Part shown: positions 18,426 through 26,688 of the stretch, in pieces
Position numbering within the stretch: the stretch's first letter is position 1
Layout: each line of letters starts with the position of its first letter
Assembly (NCBI RefSeq): GCF_018595685.2
Contig: NZ_CP092334.1
Span: forward strand, 152,001-216,000
Direction: 5' to 3'
From: Flavihumibacter rivuli
GTDB taxonomy: Bacteria > Bacteroidota > Bacteroidia > Chitinophagales > Chitinophagaceae
DNA: 64,000 bases
Translations under genes and position numbers: made by a program
Notes under the pieces: model-generated
What the model saw: the letters and a program-made list of their open reading frames with translations, nothing else
What the model was told of the DNA's origin: nothing
The model's database searches: none

Positions 18426-21400
18426 ATCAAGGGGATTTTAATGGTAAAATACCCGTTAGATTCATCAATTATTATTTTGTCATTGGTCAGGTAACGATAG
18501 AGTGACTGAAGGTTGTTCAGGCCTTGCTTGTTGCTGGTCTCCACAAAGTTTTTCTTTTGAAGGTTATTCCTGATGACAAGGTAGTTGTTCTCGGTAAAAA
18601 TATCAACCACCAGTGGGGAATCTATGTCAATAATATTGTGCTTGATCACATTGTCTATCAGGTTTTGTAAGGTTACCGGTACGATGTTTTTAGACAAATG
18701 CTGTTTGTCGACATTGTAATTAATGACCAGGCCTTCGCCGAATCTTGTCTGGATCAACTTGGTATAGGACTGCGCGAATTTCACTTCTTCTTCCAGTGAG
18801 ATCAGGTCGTGGTCCCGGCTTTGGAGCAGATAGCGATAGGTTTTGCTGAGGTTCTCCAGGAAGGTCTGGGCCATTGCCTGGTCTGTGCGTATGAGGCTGC
18901 CCAGCGAGGAAAGGGAATTGAAGAGAAAATGAGGGTTTAGTTGTTGCTTCAGGCTTTCGTACATCACCACAGTTTTTTCTTTTTCAAGGTTTTGGGCTTT
19001 GGCCTTTAAGGCATAAATATTTCTTTGCTCCTTCAGCCGGTAAAGGTACCAGGCATAAATCAGACCGGCGATTAGGACCATGCAAAGTATAAGGAAGGCT
19101 AATGTCTTATAGAAGACAGTGCCTATTTTTATTTGAAGTTGTTTTTCGGGTACGTTCCAATTATTAGGGTCACTGCTTGCCTTATACCTGAAAGTGTAAG
19201 TGCCACCAGGTACGTTAGTGTAATTGATGTCATTGGCTTTTGTGATCACCCAGTTCGCTTCCAGTCCATCGAGTTTATACGCGTACCAGGTTTGCTGTGG
19301 ATTATTGTAATTCAGGGCGACAAGTTGCAAGCTGAAGAAGTTTTGGTCAGGCTTCAGGTAAATGCTCTTTAGTGATTCCACATTGGTGCTTGATGAGAAA
19401 GGCTGGTTGAATACTTTGATGGATGACAGATAGGTGGTATAGGATTTGACCTTTGAGGAATAGTTGTTTGGGTTAAAAAGGATGAAGCCATTGATGGTAG
19501 GGAAAATGAATTCGCCGCTTTTCAATGCGGTTGCCGGCATGTCACTAAACTCCATTGTAGGTAAGCCATCGGAAAGGTCAAATATTGAAAAGTTTTGGCG
19601 GTTGCTGTCCAGTATGGCTAAGCCAGCGGTCGTGCCCACCCAGAGGCGGTCTTGGTCGTCAACCAGCAAGCCTGATGTTTTGATCGATGGTAAACCGTTT
19701 TCCCTCGAAAATTGGCTGAAGCGATCCTTGGCAGGGTCATAGGCAACGAGGCCAACAAATGAACTCATCCAGATTATTCCTTTCTTATCCTCCCTGATGG
19801 CGGTTATTACATTGCCTAAAAGTCCCGAATTGTCCTTTTCGGTTCTTTCCCATTTTTTTATCCTGCCATTGACCGGATCGTATAGGAGAAGTCCCTGGCC
19901 GTTCAGCCCGAACCATTTCCTTCCTTTGCTATCCTCGTATAAAGTTCGTACACCTCCTTTAATATGGTCTTTAAGTATGGGGTGCGACCTGATGCTATAA
20001 ATCTTTTTTGTTGACGGTACCCGGTAGAATAATCCGACATCTGCCCCAAACCAGATCGTATCTTTCCCGTCTTGCATGATGGACCAATAAAAAGCTTCGG
20101 GGAGGGAGTCTTTGGCGAAAAAGAACTTGAGTTTTGAACTTCCGGGCACCTTGCAATTCACCCCCCTGGAGGTTCCAATCCAGATATTACCTTCCTTGTC
20201 GGCTATGATTGACCTTACTGAATTGTTATGAAGTTGCTTGGCTTCAGTCGGCAGGTTCTCATACGTTTCTATATACTTCCTATCCTTGGAGAAAACGGTC
20301 AGTCCTCCTGCCCAGGTCATCCAAATATTGCCATTGCGGTCTTCACAAGACATCCTGGCCCAAGGAGTGGTGACCTTGAATCCTAGCTCAGTATTAGGAT
20401 TGATGATCTGGAAAAGGTTGTTGTCCGGATGGAAATAATCCACTCCATAACCTTCTGTGCCCAGCCAGATGAAACCATTCTTGTCCTGGAATATTTCATT
20501 GGCATGAAATACACCAAGTGAGCGGAACTGTCCGGGTTGGTTATAAAATATCCTTGTCGTGCCCGTACTGGGGTCAAAGCTGGTTATTCCCCTGGAGTTG
20601 GATGTTGCCCAGAGTTTTCCTTGGGCATCCACCAGTAAACCCATGATATTGTTATTGACGGCTTCATCGTCATTGGTTTCGAGGGCGTTGAACTCCTTTG
20701 TTGCAGTGTATTCCGGGTATTGGAAATACATGATCCTGGCACCTATCCTTCCATGGGAGATCCAGAATGTACCATTCTTACTGATCGCCAATTTTCTATA
20801 GGGAGGGGGAAAGGCAAGTTGAATAGTGGTAGGGGGAGCCCCAATCCTATTTAGTGAATATTCATAGAAACCATCCCTGGTCGTAAGGTAAACTTTGTCC
20901 TTATAGATGCCCAGGTCATTAAAGTAATTATTGTCTATTGAACTTTGGTTAATGCCTTTCGGTAATTTGAAATCCCGGGTTACCAAGGACTTCAGGTCCA
21001 GCAGTTTCACACCGGCCGATGTCAGGATAAGGGCATGGGTGCTATTCAGGGGAATAATCTTGGTCACTGCAAGGTCGGCTGTTTGCGGTACCAACTGAAA
21101 CTGGTCTGTTGGATAATCGAACCTGTATAAGCCTTTATTGAAACCTATCCATAGGTTTCCCGAGCTGTCACTGGTGATGCACCTGGGTACGGTAAAGGGG
21201 ACTTCCTTATGTTTGCCAGCACCCGTTTGGTATAGTTTTATGTTTCTGCCATCAAACCTGCTTAGTCCGCTTACTGTACCGATCCAGATAAATCCATAGG
21301 CGTCTTGCCCGATTGCCCTTACCACACCATCCCCAAGACCTTCCGCAGTGGAAAGGTGATGGACGTTGAGGGTGGGCGATTGTCCAACGGTAATGGTGGC

Positions 21401-21448
21401 AACCAGGCAATGCAGTACCAGGAGAATAATTTGGCTTATCCTACGCAT
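18422..21448 (-). CDS. propeller-domain sensor histidine kinase (LytS type)
   Basis: A 1008-residue membrane kinase. After a signal sequence come about a dozen two-component-regulator propeller repeats, each with a W-I/V-G-T-x-x-G-L core (FIWIGTVSGLSRFDG is the first), then a Y_Y_Y domain (~690-755) with WYAYKLDGLEANW, one transmembrane helix (~765-785), a coiled coil, and a LytS-type kinase with His840 in NPHFLFNSL and a HATPase N box NLIDNVIKHNI. The propeller sits in the periplasm and probably senses a ligand such as an oligosaccharide (family knowledge; ligand unknown). Unlike hybrid systems it has no receiver or AraC domain: output goes through the adjacent LytTR regulator. Confidence 0.95.
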   Translation of the reverse strand: MRRISQIILLVLHCLVATITVGQSPTLNVHHLSTAEGLGDGVVRAIGQDAYGFIWIGTVSGLSRFDGRNIKLYQTGAGKHKEVPFTVPRCITSDSSGNLWIGFNKGLYRFDYPTDQFQLVPQTADLAVTKIIPLNSTHALILTSAGVKLLDLKSLVTRDFKLPKGINQSSIDNNYFNDLGIYKDKVYLTTRDGFYEYSLNRIGAPPTTIQLAFPPPYRKLAISKNGTFWISHGRIGARIMYFQYPEYTATKEFNALETNDDEAVNNNIMGLLVDAQGKLWATSNSRGITSFDPSTGTTRIFYNQPGQFRSLGVFHANEIFQDKNGFIWLGTEGYGVDYFHPDNNLFQIINPNTELGFKVTTPWARMSCEDRNGNIWMTWAGGLTVFSKDRKYIETYENLPTEAKQLHNNSVRSIIADKEGNIWIGTSRGVNCKVPGSSKLKFFFAKDSLPEAFYWSIMQDGKDTIWFGADVGLFYRVPSTKKIYSIRSHPILKDHIKGGVRTLYEDSKGRKWFGLNGQGLLLYDPVNGRIKKWERTEKDNSGLLGNVITAIREDKKGIIWMSSFVGLVAYDPAKDRFSQFSRENGLPSIKTSGLLVDDQDRLWVGTTAGLAILDSNRQNFSIFDLSDGLPTMEFSDMPATALKSGEFIFPTINGFILFNPNNYSSKVKSYTTYLSSIKVFNQPFSSSTNVESLKSIYLKPDQNFFSLQLVALNYNNPQQTWYAYKLDGLEANWVITKANDINYTNVPGGTYTFRYKASSDPNNWNVPEKQLQIKIGTVFYKTLAFLILCMVLIAGLIYAWYLYRLKEQRNIYALKAKAQNLEKEKTVVMYESLKQQLNPHFLFNSLSSLGSLIRTDQAMAQTFLENLSKTYRYLLQSRDHDLISLEEEVKFAQSYTKLIQTRFGEGLVINYNVDKQHLSKNIVPVTLQNLIDNVIKHNIIDIDSPLVVDIFTENNYLVIRNNLQKKNFVETSNKQGLNNLQSLYRYLTNDKIIIDESNGYFTIKIPLI

Positions 21449-21500
21449 GGGGATGAATTTACAAATACTGGGGTGAAAATGGCACTAATATATAAGGAGA

Positions 21501-21538
21501 AAGGGCTTACCTGTATACAAGAAACAGGTTAAGCCCTT
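21501..21538 (-). terminator. Terminator of the globin operon
   Basis: Stem AAGGGCTT-ACCTGT (21501-21514) pairs with ACAGGT-T-AAGCCCTT (21524-21538), one bulge. On the minus strand it is followed by a T-rich stretch, and it separates the globins from the histidine kinase gene. Confidence 0.6.
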
Positions 21539-21578
21539 CGATGTAATATAGGGTTTAGTCAATTAAAGCCGGGAGGGG

Positions 21579-21992
21579 TCACATTACTGCCAATGCTTTG
21601 TTGAGTGAACCATTTAGTTTGCTAACGAATTCCTGCCAGGCGGATTGAAGATTGCTGTTCCATTCCGCGCCATATCCTTGTTCAATGGTCCAGATAAAGG
21701 CATTTCCCATCCATTGGTAATGCTCTGGCTTCAGGCCGATCTTCTTATGTTCTTCAATGATGTAAATGAATTCCAGGTCCAATTCGTCGATCTTTTCCAA
21801 TCGGGTGATCAATAGATTAATGAGGGCATAGGTCCTTTCGTAATGATTTTCCATGGGCCCCTTGAAAATTCTTTTTGCTGATGGATGGTCAGCGAAGAGT
21901 TTACTGTAGAAGGTGTCCCCAAGTAAATGAGGATCAATGTTTTTTAGTTTTCTCCAGGATGCTTTTACCAATCTGATCTTTTCTTCCTGCAT
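21579..21992 (-). CDS. single-domain globin
   Basis: A 137-residue globin of the single-domain/flavohemoglobin-like class without a reductase domain. The B-helix Tyr29 in TFYSKLF and the proximal His82 in EEHKKIGLKPEHY sit in the positions used by flavohemoglobins, and the G-helix WMGNAFIWTIEQGYG is typical. It can therefore bind heme and probably O2 or NO; an NO-detoxifying or oxygen-sensing role is family-based inference. It is the last gene of a minus-strand group, 80 bp downstream of a second, divergent globin, and is followed by a terminator. Confidence 0.93.
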   Translation of the reverse strand: MQEEKIRLVKASWRKLKNIDPHLLGDTFYSKLFADHPSAKRIFKGPMENHYERTYALINLLITRLEKIDELDLEFIYIIEEHKKIGLKPEHYQWMGNAFIWTIEQGYGAEWNSNLQSAWQEFVSKLNGSLNKALAVM

Positions 21993-22072
21993 AATCTTTA
22001 GAATCGTTTAATTTTCCAACAACCTGAATTGTCAGTATAAGGTGAATTAATAGGGTAGGGAAAGGGGTAAGC

Positions 22073-22483
22073 TCAGGCCGGTTGTTCACTCAGGATAGCA
22101 GTTCGTAAAATAAAATCGTGTAATTCCATCCAGGCTTGTATTACTTCATCTGTCCATCTTTTGCCCAAGGTCGTTTCTAATGTTTTGATCAGCGCCTTGC
22201 CAATGGCCGCGTATTGGGAGGGGCCTAATTCAAGTTCGGCAAGATTCCCTGCCAATATTTGAATCTCCTTCTCCAGTATTTCTGGGCGGTCGGCCAGGTT
22301 TATGGCAGTGCCGGTCATTTGCATTAAGCGCATGGTTTGCTCTGAAACGGGAGTGCGGAAAATAGAACGCAGTCCTGGTTCCAGTTGGTACAGGTTGTCA
22401 AAGAAAAGTATTCCTGCCGCCAGGGGTTCTTCCCCTACAAGCCTCCATGTCTCACGTATCAGCTTAATTTGGTCAGCTCTCAT
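22073..22483 (-). CDS. divergent globin lacking the proximal heme His
   Basis: A 136-residue globin-fold protein. It aligns with its neighbour from MRADQIKLIRETW to the end: the Tyr of SQY (91) matches Tyr92 of the other globin. At the proximal His position there is Leu81 (LAGNLAELELGPSQY), and the B10 Tyr position is Phe28 (ILFFDN). Heme binding by the usual ligands is therefore unlikely; it could be a sensor, a partner of the normal globin, or decaying. Start choice: the ATG at 22483, which overlaps the TAA of an upstream frame as TAATG; a longer frame to 22546 has an unlikely N-terminus. Confidence 0.85.
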   Translation of the reverse strand: MRADQIKLIRETWRLVGEEPLAAGILFFDNLYQLEPGLRSIFRTPVSEQTMRLMQMTGTAINLADRPEILEKEIQILAGNLAELELGPSQYAAIGKALIKTLETTLGKRWTDEVIQAWMELHDFILRTAILSEQPA

Positions 22484-22508
22484 TAATGGGTGTTTTCTGG
22501 AATGCGAA

Positions 22509-22919
22509 TTACATTTGGATCGATGTGGCCATATTGGTATGGGCATTGGACCTGATGATCCTGTAATGCTCCCTTTGAAGGGAAATGAAACGAATATTCT
22601 TTTCCTTCACCGGACTGCAAACCATTTGCCTGCCAGTTTTCGTTAAGCAGCAACCAGTCCTTTTCATGCTGTATAAGCGGGAATTACGACTGGCAAGACT
22701 GTTACAGTTAGTGGAATAATTGCATTTCGCCAGATCAGCGGAAGTACACTCGACTTTCTTTGGTATAAAATAAAATCCAGCAAATTCCTCTTTGTCAGGT
22801 TGGATGATAAGGCTTGAGGAGGAAGATTCTGGTTGGGGTAATACCCACTTGTTAAACCTTACTCCCAAGAAGATGCCCACCAGAAGGGAGGCACCCATGG
22901 AGAGTAAAAAAAGTCGCAT
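22509..22919 (-). CDS. small membrane-anchored protein, probably frameshifted
   Basis: The open frame gives 136 residues with an N-terminal membrane anchor (MRLFLLSMGASLLVGIFLGV) and a Ser/Glu linker, then becomes Cys-, Lys- and Arg-rich with little protein-like pattern. From 22683 down to 22483 the neighbouring frame (-1) encodes 66 codons that read far better (HEKDWLLLNENWQANG ... YGHIDPNVIRIPENTH) and ends in a TAA that overlaps the globin ATG as TAATG. I infer one original gene of about 22483-22919 with a one-base shift near 22680, by mutation or sequencing error. The family is not recognised. It precedes the two globins on the same strand. Confidence 0.6.
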   Translation of the reverse strand: MRLFLLSMGASLLVGIFLGVRFNKWVLPQPESSSSSLIIQPDKEEFAGFYFIPKKVECTSADLAKCNYSTNCNSLASRNSRLYSMKRTGCCLTKTGRQMVCSPVKEKNIRFISLQREHYRIIRSNAHTNMATSIQM

Positions 22920-23073
22920 TTGGAAAGGTTAATGGTTACTGGTATTTGTAATACGATACAAATTTCCAACACTTCTGATCGCCCTACAATTTTAGTTGAG
23001 TAAACTGCAGTAACTGTTGCCTGAAGCGTGGCAAAATGAGGATTAAGCGTTCAGTGTTTCCCCTTATAGAATG

Positions 23074-23100
23074 GAAAATCCGCCTGAATGGCGGATTTTC
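23074..23100 (-). terminator. Terminator after the hydroxyacyl-CoA dehydrogenase
   Basis: Perfect 11-bp stem GAAAATCCGCC (23074-23084) / GGCGGATTTTC (23090-23100), 5-nt loop, with T residues following on the minus strand. Confidence 0.85.
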
Positions 23101-23120
23101 CTATTTGAAATGGCTTTAAT

Positions 23121-24014
23121 TTACTTCCTGAAGCCCGGGCTAACCACCAGTTCCTTACTGCCAGGGGTGTACTGATAGAAGCCTTCACCGGACTTGACTC
23201 CCAGTTTTTTAGCGGTAACCATATTGACCAGCAAGGGACAAGGGGCATATTTAGGGTTGCCAAATCCTTCCTGCAATACCCTGAGGATGCTCAGGCATAC
23301 ATCCAGGCCAATAAAGTCGGCTAATTGCAATGGTCCCATGGGGTGGGCCATACCCAGCTTCATTACCGTATCGATCTCTTCCACGCCGGCAACGCCTTCA
23401 TAAAGGGAATAGATCGCCTCATTGATCATGGGCATCAGGATCCTGTTGGCAATAAAGCCGGGATAGTCGTTTACAATACAGGGTACTTTTTGCAGTTGTT
23501 TGCTGAGCTCGCTGATGGCAGTGGTAACTTCCGGTGCAGTGGCATAGCCATTGATGATCTCTACCAGTTTCATCACCGGTACCGGATTCATGAAGTGCAT
23601 CCCTATTACTTTCTCCGGCCTGCCGGTCACACTAGCAATGCGGGTAATGGAAATGGAAGAGGTGTTGGTTGCGAGGATCGCAGAAGCAGGTGCTGCTGCA
23701 TCAAGTTCCCTGAAGATCTTGAGTTTCAGGTCTATGTTCTCGGTGGCAGCTTCTACCACCAATTGAACATCGGCTACGCCTTCCGGGATGGATGTGAAGG
23801 TGATGATACGGCTATGGGCAGCCTGCATGTCAGCTTCAGTAAGGCTGCCTTTGGCAACCTGGCGTTCCATATTTTTCCTGATGGTGGCCAGGGCCCTGGA
23901 AAGTTGGTCGGCATTAACGTCTATGAGGCTAACGGTAAACCCATATTGGGCGAATACATGCGCAATACCATTTCCCATGGTGCCTGCGCCAATGACAGCA
24001 ATCTTTTGGAACAT
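23121..24014 (-). CDS. hbd: 3-hydroxyacyl-CoA (3-hydroxybutyryl-CoA) dehydrogenase
   Basis: A 297-residue NAD(P)-dependent dehydrogenase that interconverts 3-hydroxyacyl-CoA and 3-oxoacyl-CoA. The N-terminal Rossmann domain starts KIAVIGAGTMGNGIAHVFAQYG (GxGxxG). The catalytic His is in the signature HFMNPVPVMKLVEII, and the C-terminal helical domain has NDYPGFIANRILMPMINEA and GLDVCL...R. The size fits the single-domain Hbd/PaaH type, not the fused FadB. The ATG at 24014 is right at the Rossmann strand; a longer frame to 24074 adds an implausible Pro-rich extension. No other beta-oxidation gene is adjacent, but glutaryl-CoA dehydrogenase lies at 31 kb. Confidence 0.93.
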   Translation of the reverse strand: MFQKIAVIGAGTMGNGIAHVFAQYGFTVSLIDVNADQLSRALATIRKNMERQVAKGSLTEADMQAAHSRIITFTSIPEGVADVQLVVEAATENIDLKLKIFRELDAAAPASAILATNTSSISITRIASVTGRPEKVIGMHFMNPVPVMKLVEIINGYATAPEVTTAISELSKQLQKVPCIVNDYPGFIANRILMPMINEAIYSLYEGVAGVEEIDTVMKLGMAHPMGPLQLADFIGLDVCLSILRVLQEGFGNPKYAPCPLLVNMVTAKKLGVKSGEGFYQYTPGSKELVVSPGFRK

Positions 24015-24089
24015 TGTAGGAATTTGAGTTTTACAATCGTCCCTGCCAGGCTTTGCTGGCGGGAGCGGAGGCAAAATTCCTGATTTTAA

Positions 24090-24731
24090 TTATTTCTTGC
24101 TCTTGAAATCTCCCCTTTTCCATGCCCGGATAAATTCTCCCCAGGCTGCCGGGTTCATGATATTCATGGGCGGTATCTGTCCGCGGTAGGAATATTTGTA
24201 AGCCTGCTGTCCTAATGAATAGTTCGCAGCCTCCCGTCCATCTGCAGGGAGTATGGCCATCAGGGCCCTCCTGGTTTGCTCATCTGTGTTCTTCCTGGCG
24301 ATCTCGATGTCGTCATCAGGGATCTGGGTGTTCAGGAAATCCCTTTCAAACTGTTCCCGGGTTGGCCTTGGCTTGATAATGGTGGCAGGAAGGTATTGGG
24401 TATCTACAACCATCAGTTGTATGATACTGTATTGGTTGCCTTCAATATTCCTGGGAATCTCGACCAATTTGGGTTTATAGCCAACGCTGGTGAATTCGAT
24501 CTTGTCACCTTTCAAAACAACGATAGAAAATACACCTTGTTCGTTGGTAATGGTACCCCTTCCCTGACCCTTGACAGTAATACTTACTGCAGGGATCCCC
24601 TGAAGACTGTCGGCAGTCATTACCACGCCATACAGTTGTACAACGGAGTCCTTGATCTGTTCAAATTGCGCCTGGGCTTTCTGACAAATGGCAAAAATCA
24701 ATACTATGAGTGCAGGTAAAATTCTCTTCAT
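24090..24731 (-). CDS. CarboxypepD_reg-like domain protein, exported
   Basis: A 213-residue exported protein: signal peptide (MKRILPALIVLIFAICQKAQAQ), then a carboxypeptidase regulatory-like beta sandwich (~25-110) with VQLYGVVMTADSLQGIPAVSITVKGQGRGTITNEQGVFSIVV and FTSVGYKPKLVEIP, as found at the front of SusC-type receptors but here without a barrel. The ~90-residue C-terminal part, with a Gln-rich, Tyr-rich segment near its end (YSLGQQAYKYSYRGQIPPMNIMNP), is of unknown function. The ATG at 24731 fixes a proper signal peptide; the longer frame to 24842 overlaps the divergent mrp gene. It is transcribed divergently from mrp. Confidence 0.87.
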   Translation of the reverse strand: MKRILPALIVLIFAICQKAQAQFEQIKDSVVQLYGVVMTADSLQGIPAVSITVKGQGRGTITNEQGVFSIVVLKGDKIEFTSVGYKPKLVEIPRNIEGNQYSIIQLMVVDTQYLPATIIKPRPTREQFERDFLNTQIPDDDIEIARKNTDEQTRRALMAILPADGREAANYSLGQQAYKYSYRGQIPPMNIMNPAAWGEFIRAWKRGDFKSKK

Positions 24732-24736
24732 CACTT

Positions 24737-24744
24737 CAAATATA
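24737..24744 (-). promoter_or_regulatory. TAnnTTTG -7 box for the CarboxypepD_reg gene
   Basis: On the minus strand TATATTTG ends 5 nt before the ATG at 24731. A TTTG on the same strand (24768-24771) is 23 bp upstream, within the reported Flavobacterium spacing range. Confidence 0.55.
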
Positions 24745-24788
24745 GGGCGTTCACATTTTTGCTTCAACAAATTACCGGCGGCATTGGT

Positions 24789-24796
24789 TAATTTTG
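24789..24796 (+). promoter_or_regulatory. TAnnTTTG -7 box for mrp
   Basis: TAATTTTG ends 31 nt before the mrp ATG. The nearest upstream TTTG is 27 bp away, longer than usual, so the -33 element is uncertain. Confidence 0.45.
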
Positions 24797-24827
24797 CACT
24801 AAAATTCTTTTTATAACAAATAATAGC

Positions 24828-25922
24828 ATGACCCAAGAACAAATATTACAGGCCCTGAGCAATGTCCAGGAACCGGACCTGGGAAAGGACATTGTGAGCC
24901 TGAACATGGTTAAGGATGTTGAGATCAGCGGAAATGAGGTAGCCTTTACGATCGTTTTGACCACGCCGGCCTGTCCCATGAAAGACCTGATGAGGAATGC
25001 CAGTATCAATGCCATCCGCCTGCTGGTAAACAAAGAGGCAAATGTAACAGTGAACTTTACGGCCAATACCAGTACGAACCGGAAGGATACGGGTTCGGTA
25101 TTACCTAAAGTGAAGAATATCATTGCGGTAGTGAGCGGAAAGGGAGGTGTTGGCAAGAGCACGGTATCCGCCAACCTGGCCCTGGCCCTGGCGCAGGGGG
25201 GTGCAAGGGTTGGTTTGATGGACGCAGATATCTATGGCCCCAGTGTGCCCATTATGTTTGGAGTAAGGGGAGAACGCCCCAAGATGATGAATGTTGGGGA
25301 AAAGGGGATGATCGTGCCATTGGAGCGCTACGGTATCAAACTGATGAGTATTGGTTTGTTGGTTGATGAGAAGAATGCGGTAGTGTGGCGCGGCCCTATG
25401 GCCAGCAGCGCTATCAGGCAATTTGTAACCGATGTTCTGTGGGATGAGTTGGATTACCTGGTAATTGATATGCCACCGGGTACCGGCGATATCCATCTTA
25501 CCCTGTTGCAAACCGTTCCCGTAACTGGCGTTGTGGTGGTAACCACGCCGCAGGATGTGGCCCTTGCTGATGCCAAGAAAGGGATCGCCATGTTTGGCCA
25601 GGCGCAGATCAATGTGCCCATCATCGGTATTGTGGAGAACATGAGTTATTTCACCCCAGCTGAATTGCCGCAGAACAAGTACTATATATTCGGTAAGGAA
25701 GGTGGCAAAAGACTGGCAGAAGAATATGATATCCCATTCCTCGGCCAGATCCCGCTGGTGCAGGGTATCAGGGAAGGTGGTGATACCGGTGTTCCGATCA
25801 TGATGAGTGATGATGATGTGACCAGGAAGGCATTTGAGGAATTTGCCGGGCTTGCAGCCAGGAGTATAGCCATGCGCAACGCTAACCTGGGAGCCAGTAA
25901 GGTGGTTGAAATAGTAGCCTGA
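24828..25922 (+). CDS. mrp: Mrp/NBP35 family iron-sulfur cluster carrier ATPase
   Basis: A 364-residue ApbC/Mrp protein, which carries and transfers iron-sulfur clusters in the cytoplasm. Residues 1-80 are a MIP18/DUF59 domain (QEPDLGKDIVSLNMVKDVEI, TTPACPMKD). Residues ~95-340 are the ParA-like ATPase with a deviant Walker A GKGGVGKSTVSANLA, switch DADIYGPSVPIMFG, and DMPPGTGDIHLTLLQ. The usual CxxC near the C-terminus of the ATPase is not seen; the sequence there reads NMSYFTPAELPQNKYYIFG, with Cys replaced, as in many Bacteroidota homologues. It has its own promoter box and a strong terminator, so it appears monocistronic. Confidence 0.95.
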   Translation: MTQEQILQALSNVQEPDLGKDIVSLNMVKDVEISGNEVAFTIVLTTPACPMKDLMRNASINAIRLLVNKEANVTVNFTANTSTNRKDTGSVLPKVKNIIAVVSGKGGVGKSTVSANLALALAQGGARVGLMDADIYGPSVPIMFGVRGERPKMMNVGEKGMIVPLERYGIKLMSIGLLVDEKNAVVWRGPMASSAIRQFVTDVLWDELDYLVIDMPPGTGDIHLTLLQTVPVTGVVVVTTPQDVALADAKKGIAMFGQAQINVPIIGIVENMSYFTPAELPQNKYYIFGKEGGKRLAEEYDIPFLGQIPLVQGIREGGDTGVPIMMSDDDVTRKAFEEFAGLAARSIAMRNANLGASKVVEIVA

Positions 25923-25943
25923 TAGGTTAAAGATGCAGATAGG

Positions 25944-25973
25944 GTGGTCACCGAAAGTTGACCACTTTTTTTT
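25944..25973 (+). terminator. Terminator of mrp
   Basis: Stem GTGGTCA (25944-25950) / TGACCAC (25959-25965), 8-nt loop, followed by eight T. Confidence 0.9.
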
Positions 25974-26026
25974 GCCGGTTATCCATCCCTTCGTGTCCGA
26001 GTGGAGCTATTGTTTAATTTTACTTC

Positions 26027-26674
26027 ATGTACAATATCAGATATTTCAAAGCCGGGGACCAGCAGGAAGTGATCGAGTTCATGAAGGCCCATCCTTTTGT
26101 GATCCTTTGCGGGGTGGATGTAGAGGGTTTTCCTGTGGCTACCCATATTCCTGTACTATTGGAGGAAAGGGATGGCAAACTATTCATTACCGGGCACCTG
26201 ATGCGCAAACAGGACCATACTAACGCGTTTGCTACACATAGCGAGGTGCTGGTGATCTTTTCCGGTCCCCATGCCTATATCAGTGCAAGCTGGTATTCCG
26301 ATCCCCGTGTGGCCAGCACATGGAATTACCAGGCTGTCCATGCTAAAGGGCAGTTGCAATTCCTGGATGACCACAAGCTCTACGAGATGCTGGTAAAACT
26401 TACAGGACATTTTGAAAAGGATCCCAACTCCCCTTCACAGGTGAAGGAAATGAGCGAGGAATACATCAATTCCAATATGAGCGCAATCATAGCTTTTGAG
26501 GTGGAGGTAAAGGAACTGAAGCATGTATTCAAACTCTCACAAAATCATAGCGAGTCCAATTATAAAAGTATCATTCAGCACCTGGAGGCGGGTACAGATG
26601 AGGAAAAGGCTGTGGCAAGGGTAATGGCTGAAAGAAAAGATAATGTATATTCACCAGAGGATCCCATTACCTGA
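26027..26674 (+). CDS. PaiB-like FMN-binding protein
   Basis: A 215-residue protein of the PaiB/FMN-binding split-barrel family. Typical segments are MYNIRYFKAGDQQEVIEFMKAHPFVILCGVD at the N-terminus, THIPVLLEERDGKLFITGHLMRKQDH, the HAYISASWYSDPRVASTWNYQAVHAKGQ core, and a C-terminal helix. Bacillus PaiB is described as a negative transcriptional regulator of sporulation and protease genes, but the split-barrel fold and flavin binding suggest an enzyme or redox sensor, so the true role is open. Only 14 bp separate it from the glycerophosphodiesterase gene, so the two are probably co-transcribed. Confidence 0.9.
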   Translation: MYNIRYFKAGDQQEVIEFMKAHPFVILCGVDVEGFPVATHIPVLLEERDGKLFITGHLMRKQDHTNAFATHSEVLVIFSGPHAYISASWYSDPRVASTWNYQAVHAKGQLQFLDDHKLYEMLVKLTGHFEKDPNSPSQVKEMSEEYINSNMSAIIAFEVEVKELKHVFKLSQNHSESNYKSIIQHLEAGTDEEKAVARVMAERKDNVYSPEDPIT

Positions 26675-26688
26675 TCCCTACCAGCTAT

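Noticed and set aside
22683..22700. Programmed -1 frameshift in the gene upstream of the globins
   Set aside because: No X-XXY-YYZ slippery heptamer in the right phase near the crossover; mutation or sequencing error is simpler.
23325..24083. 252-codon plus-strand ORF opposite hbd
   Set aside because: It mirrors the strongly coding dehydrogenase and has no domain; shadow frame.
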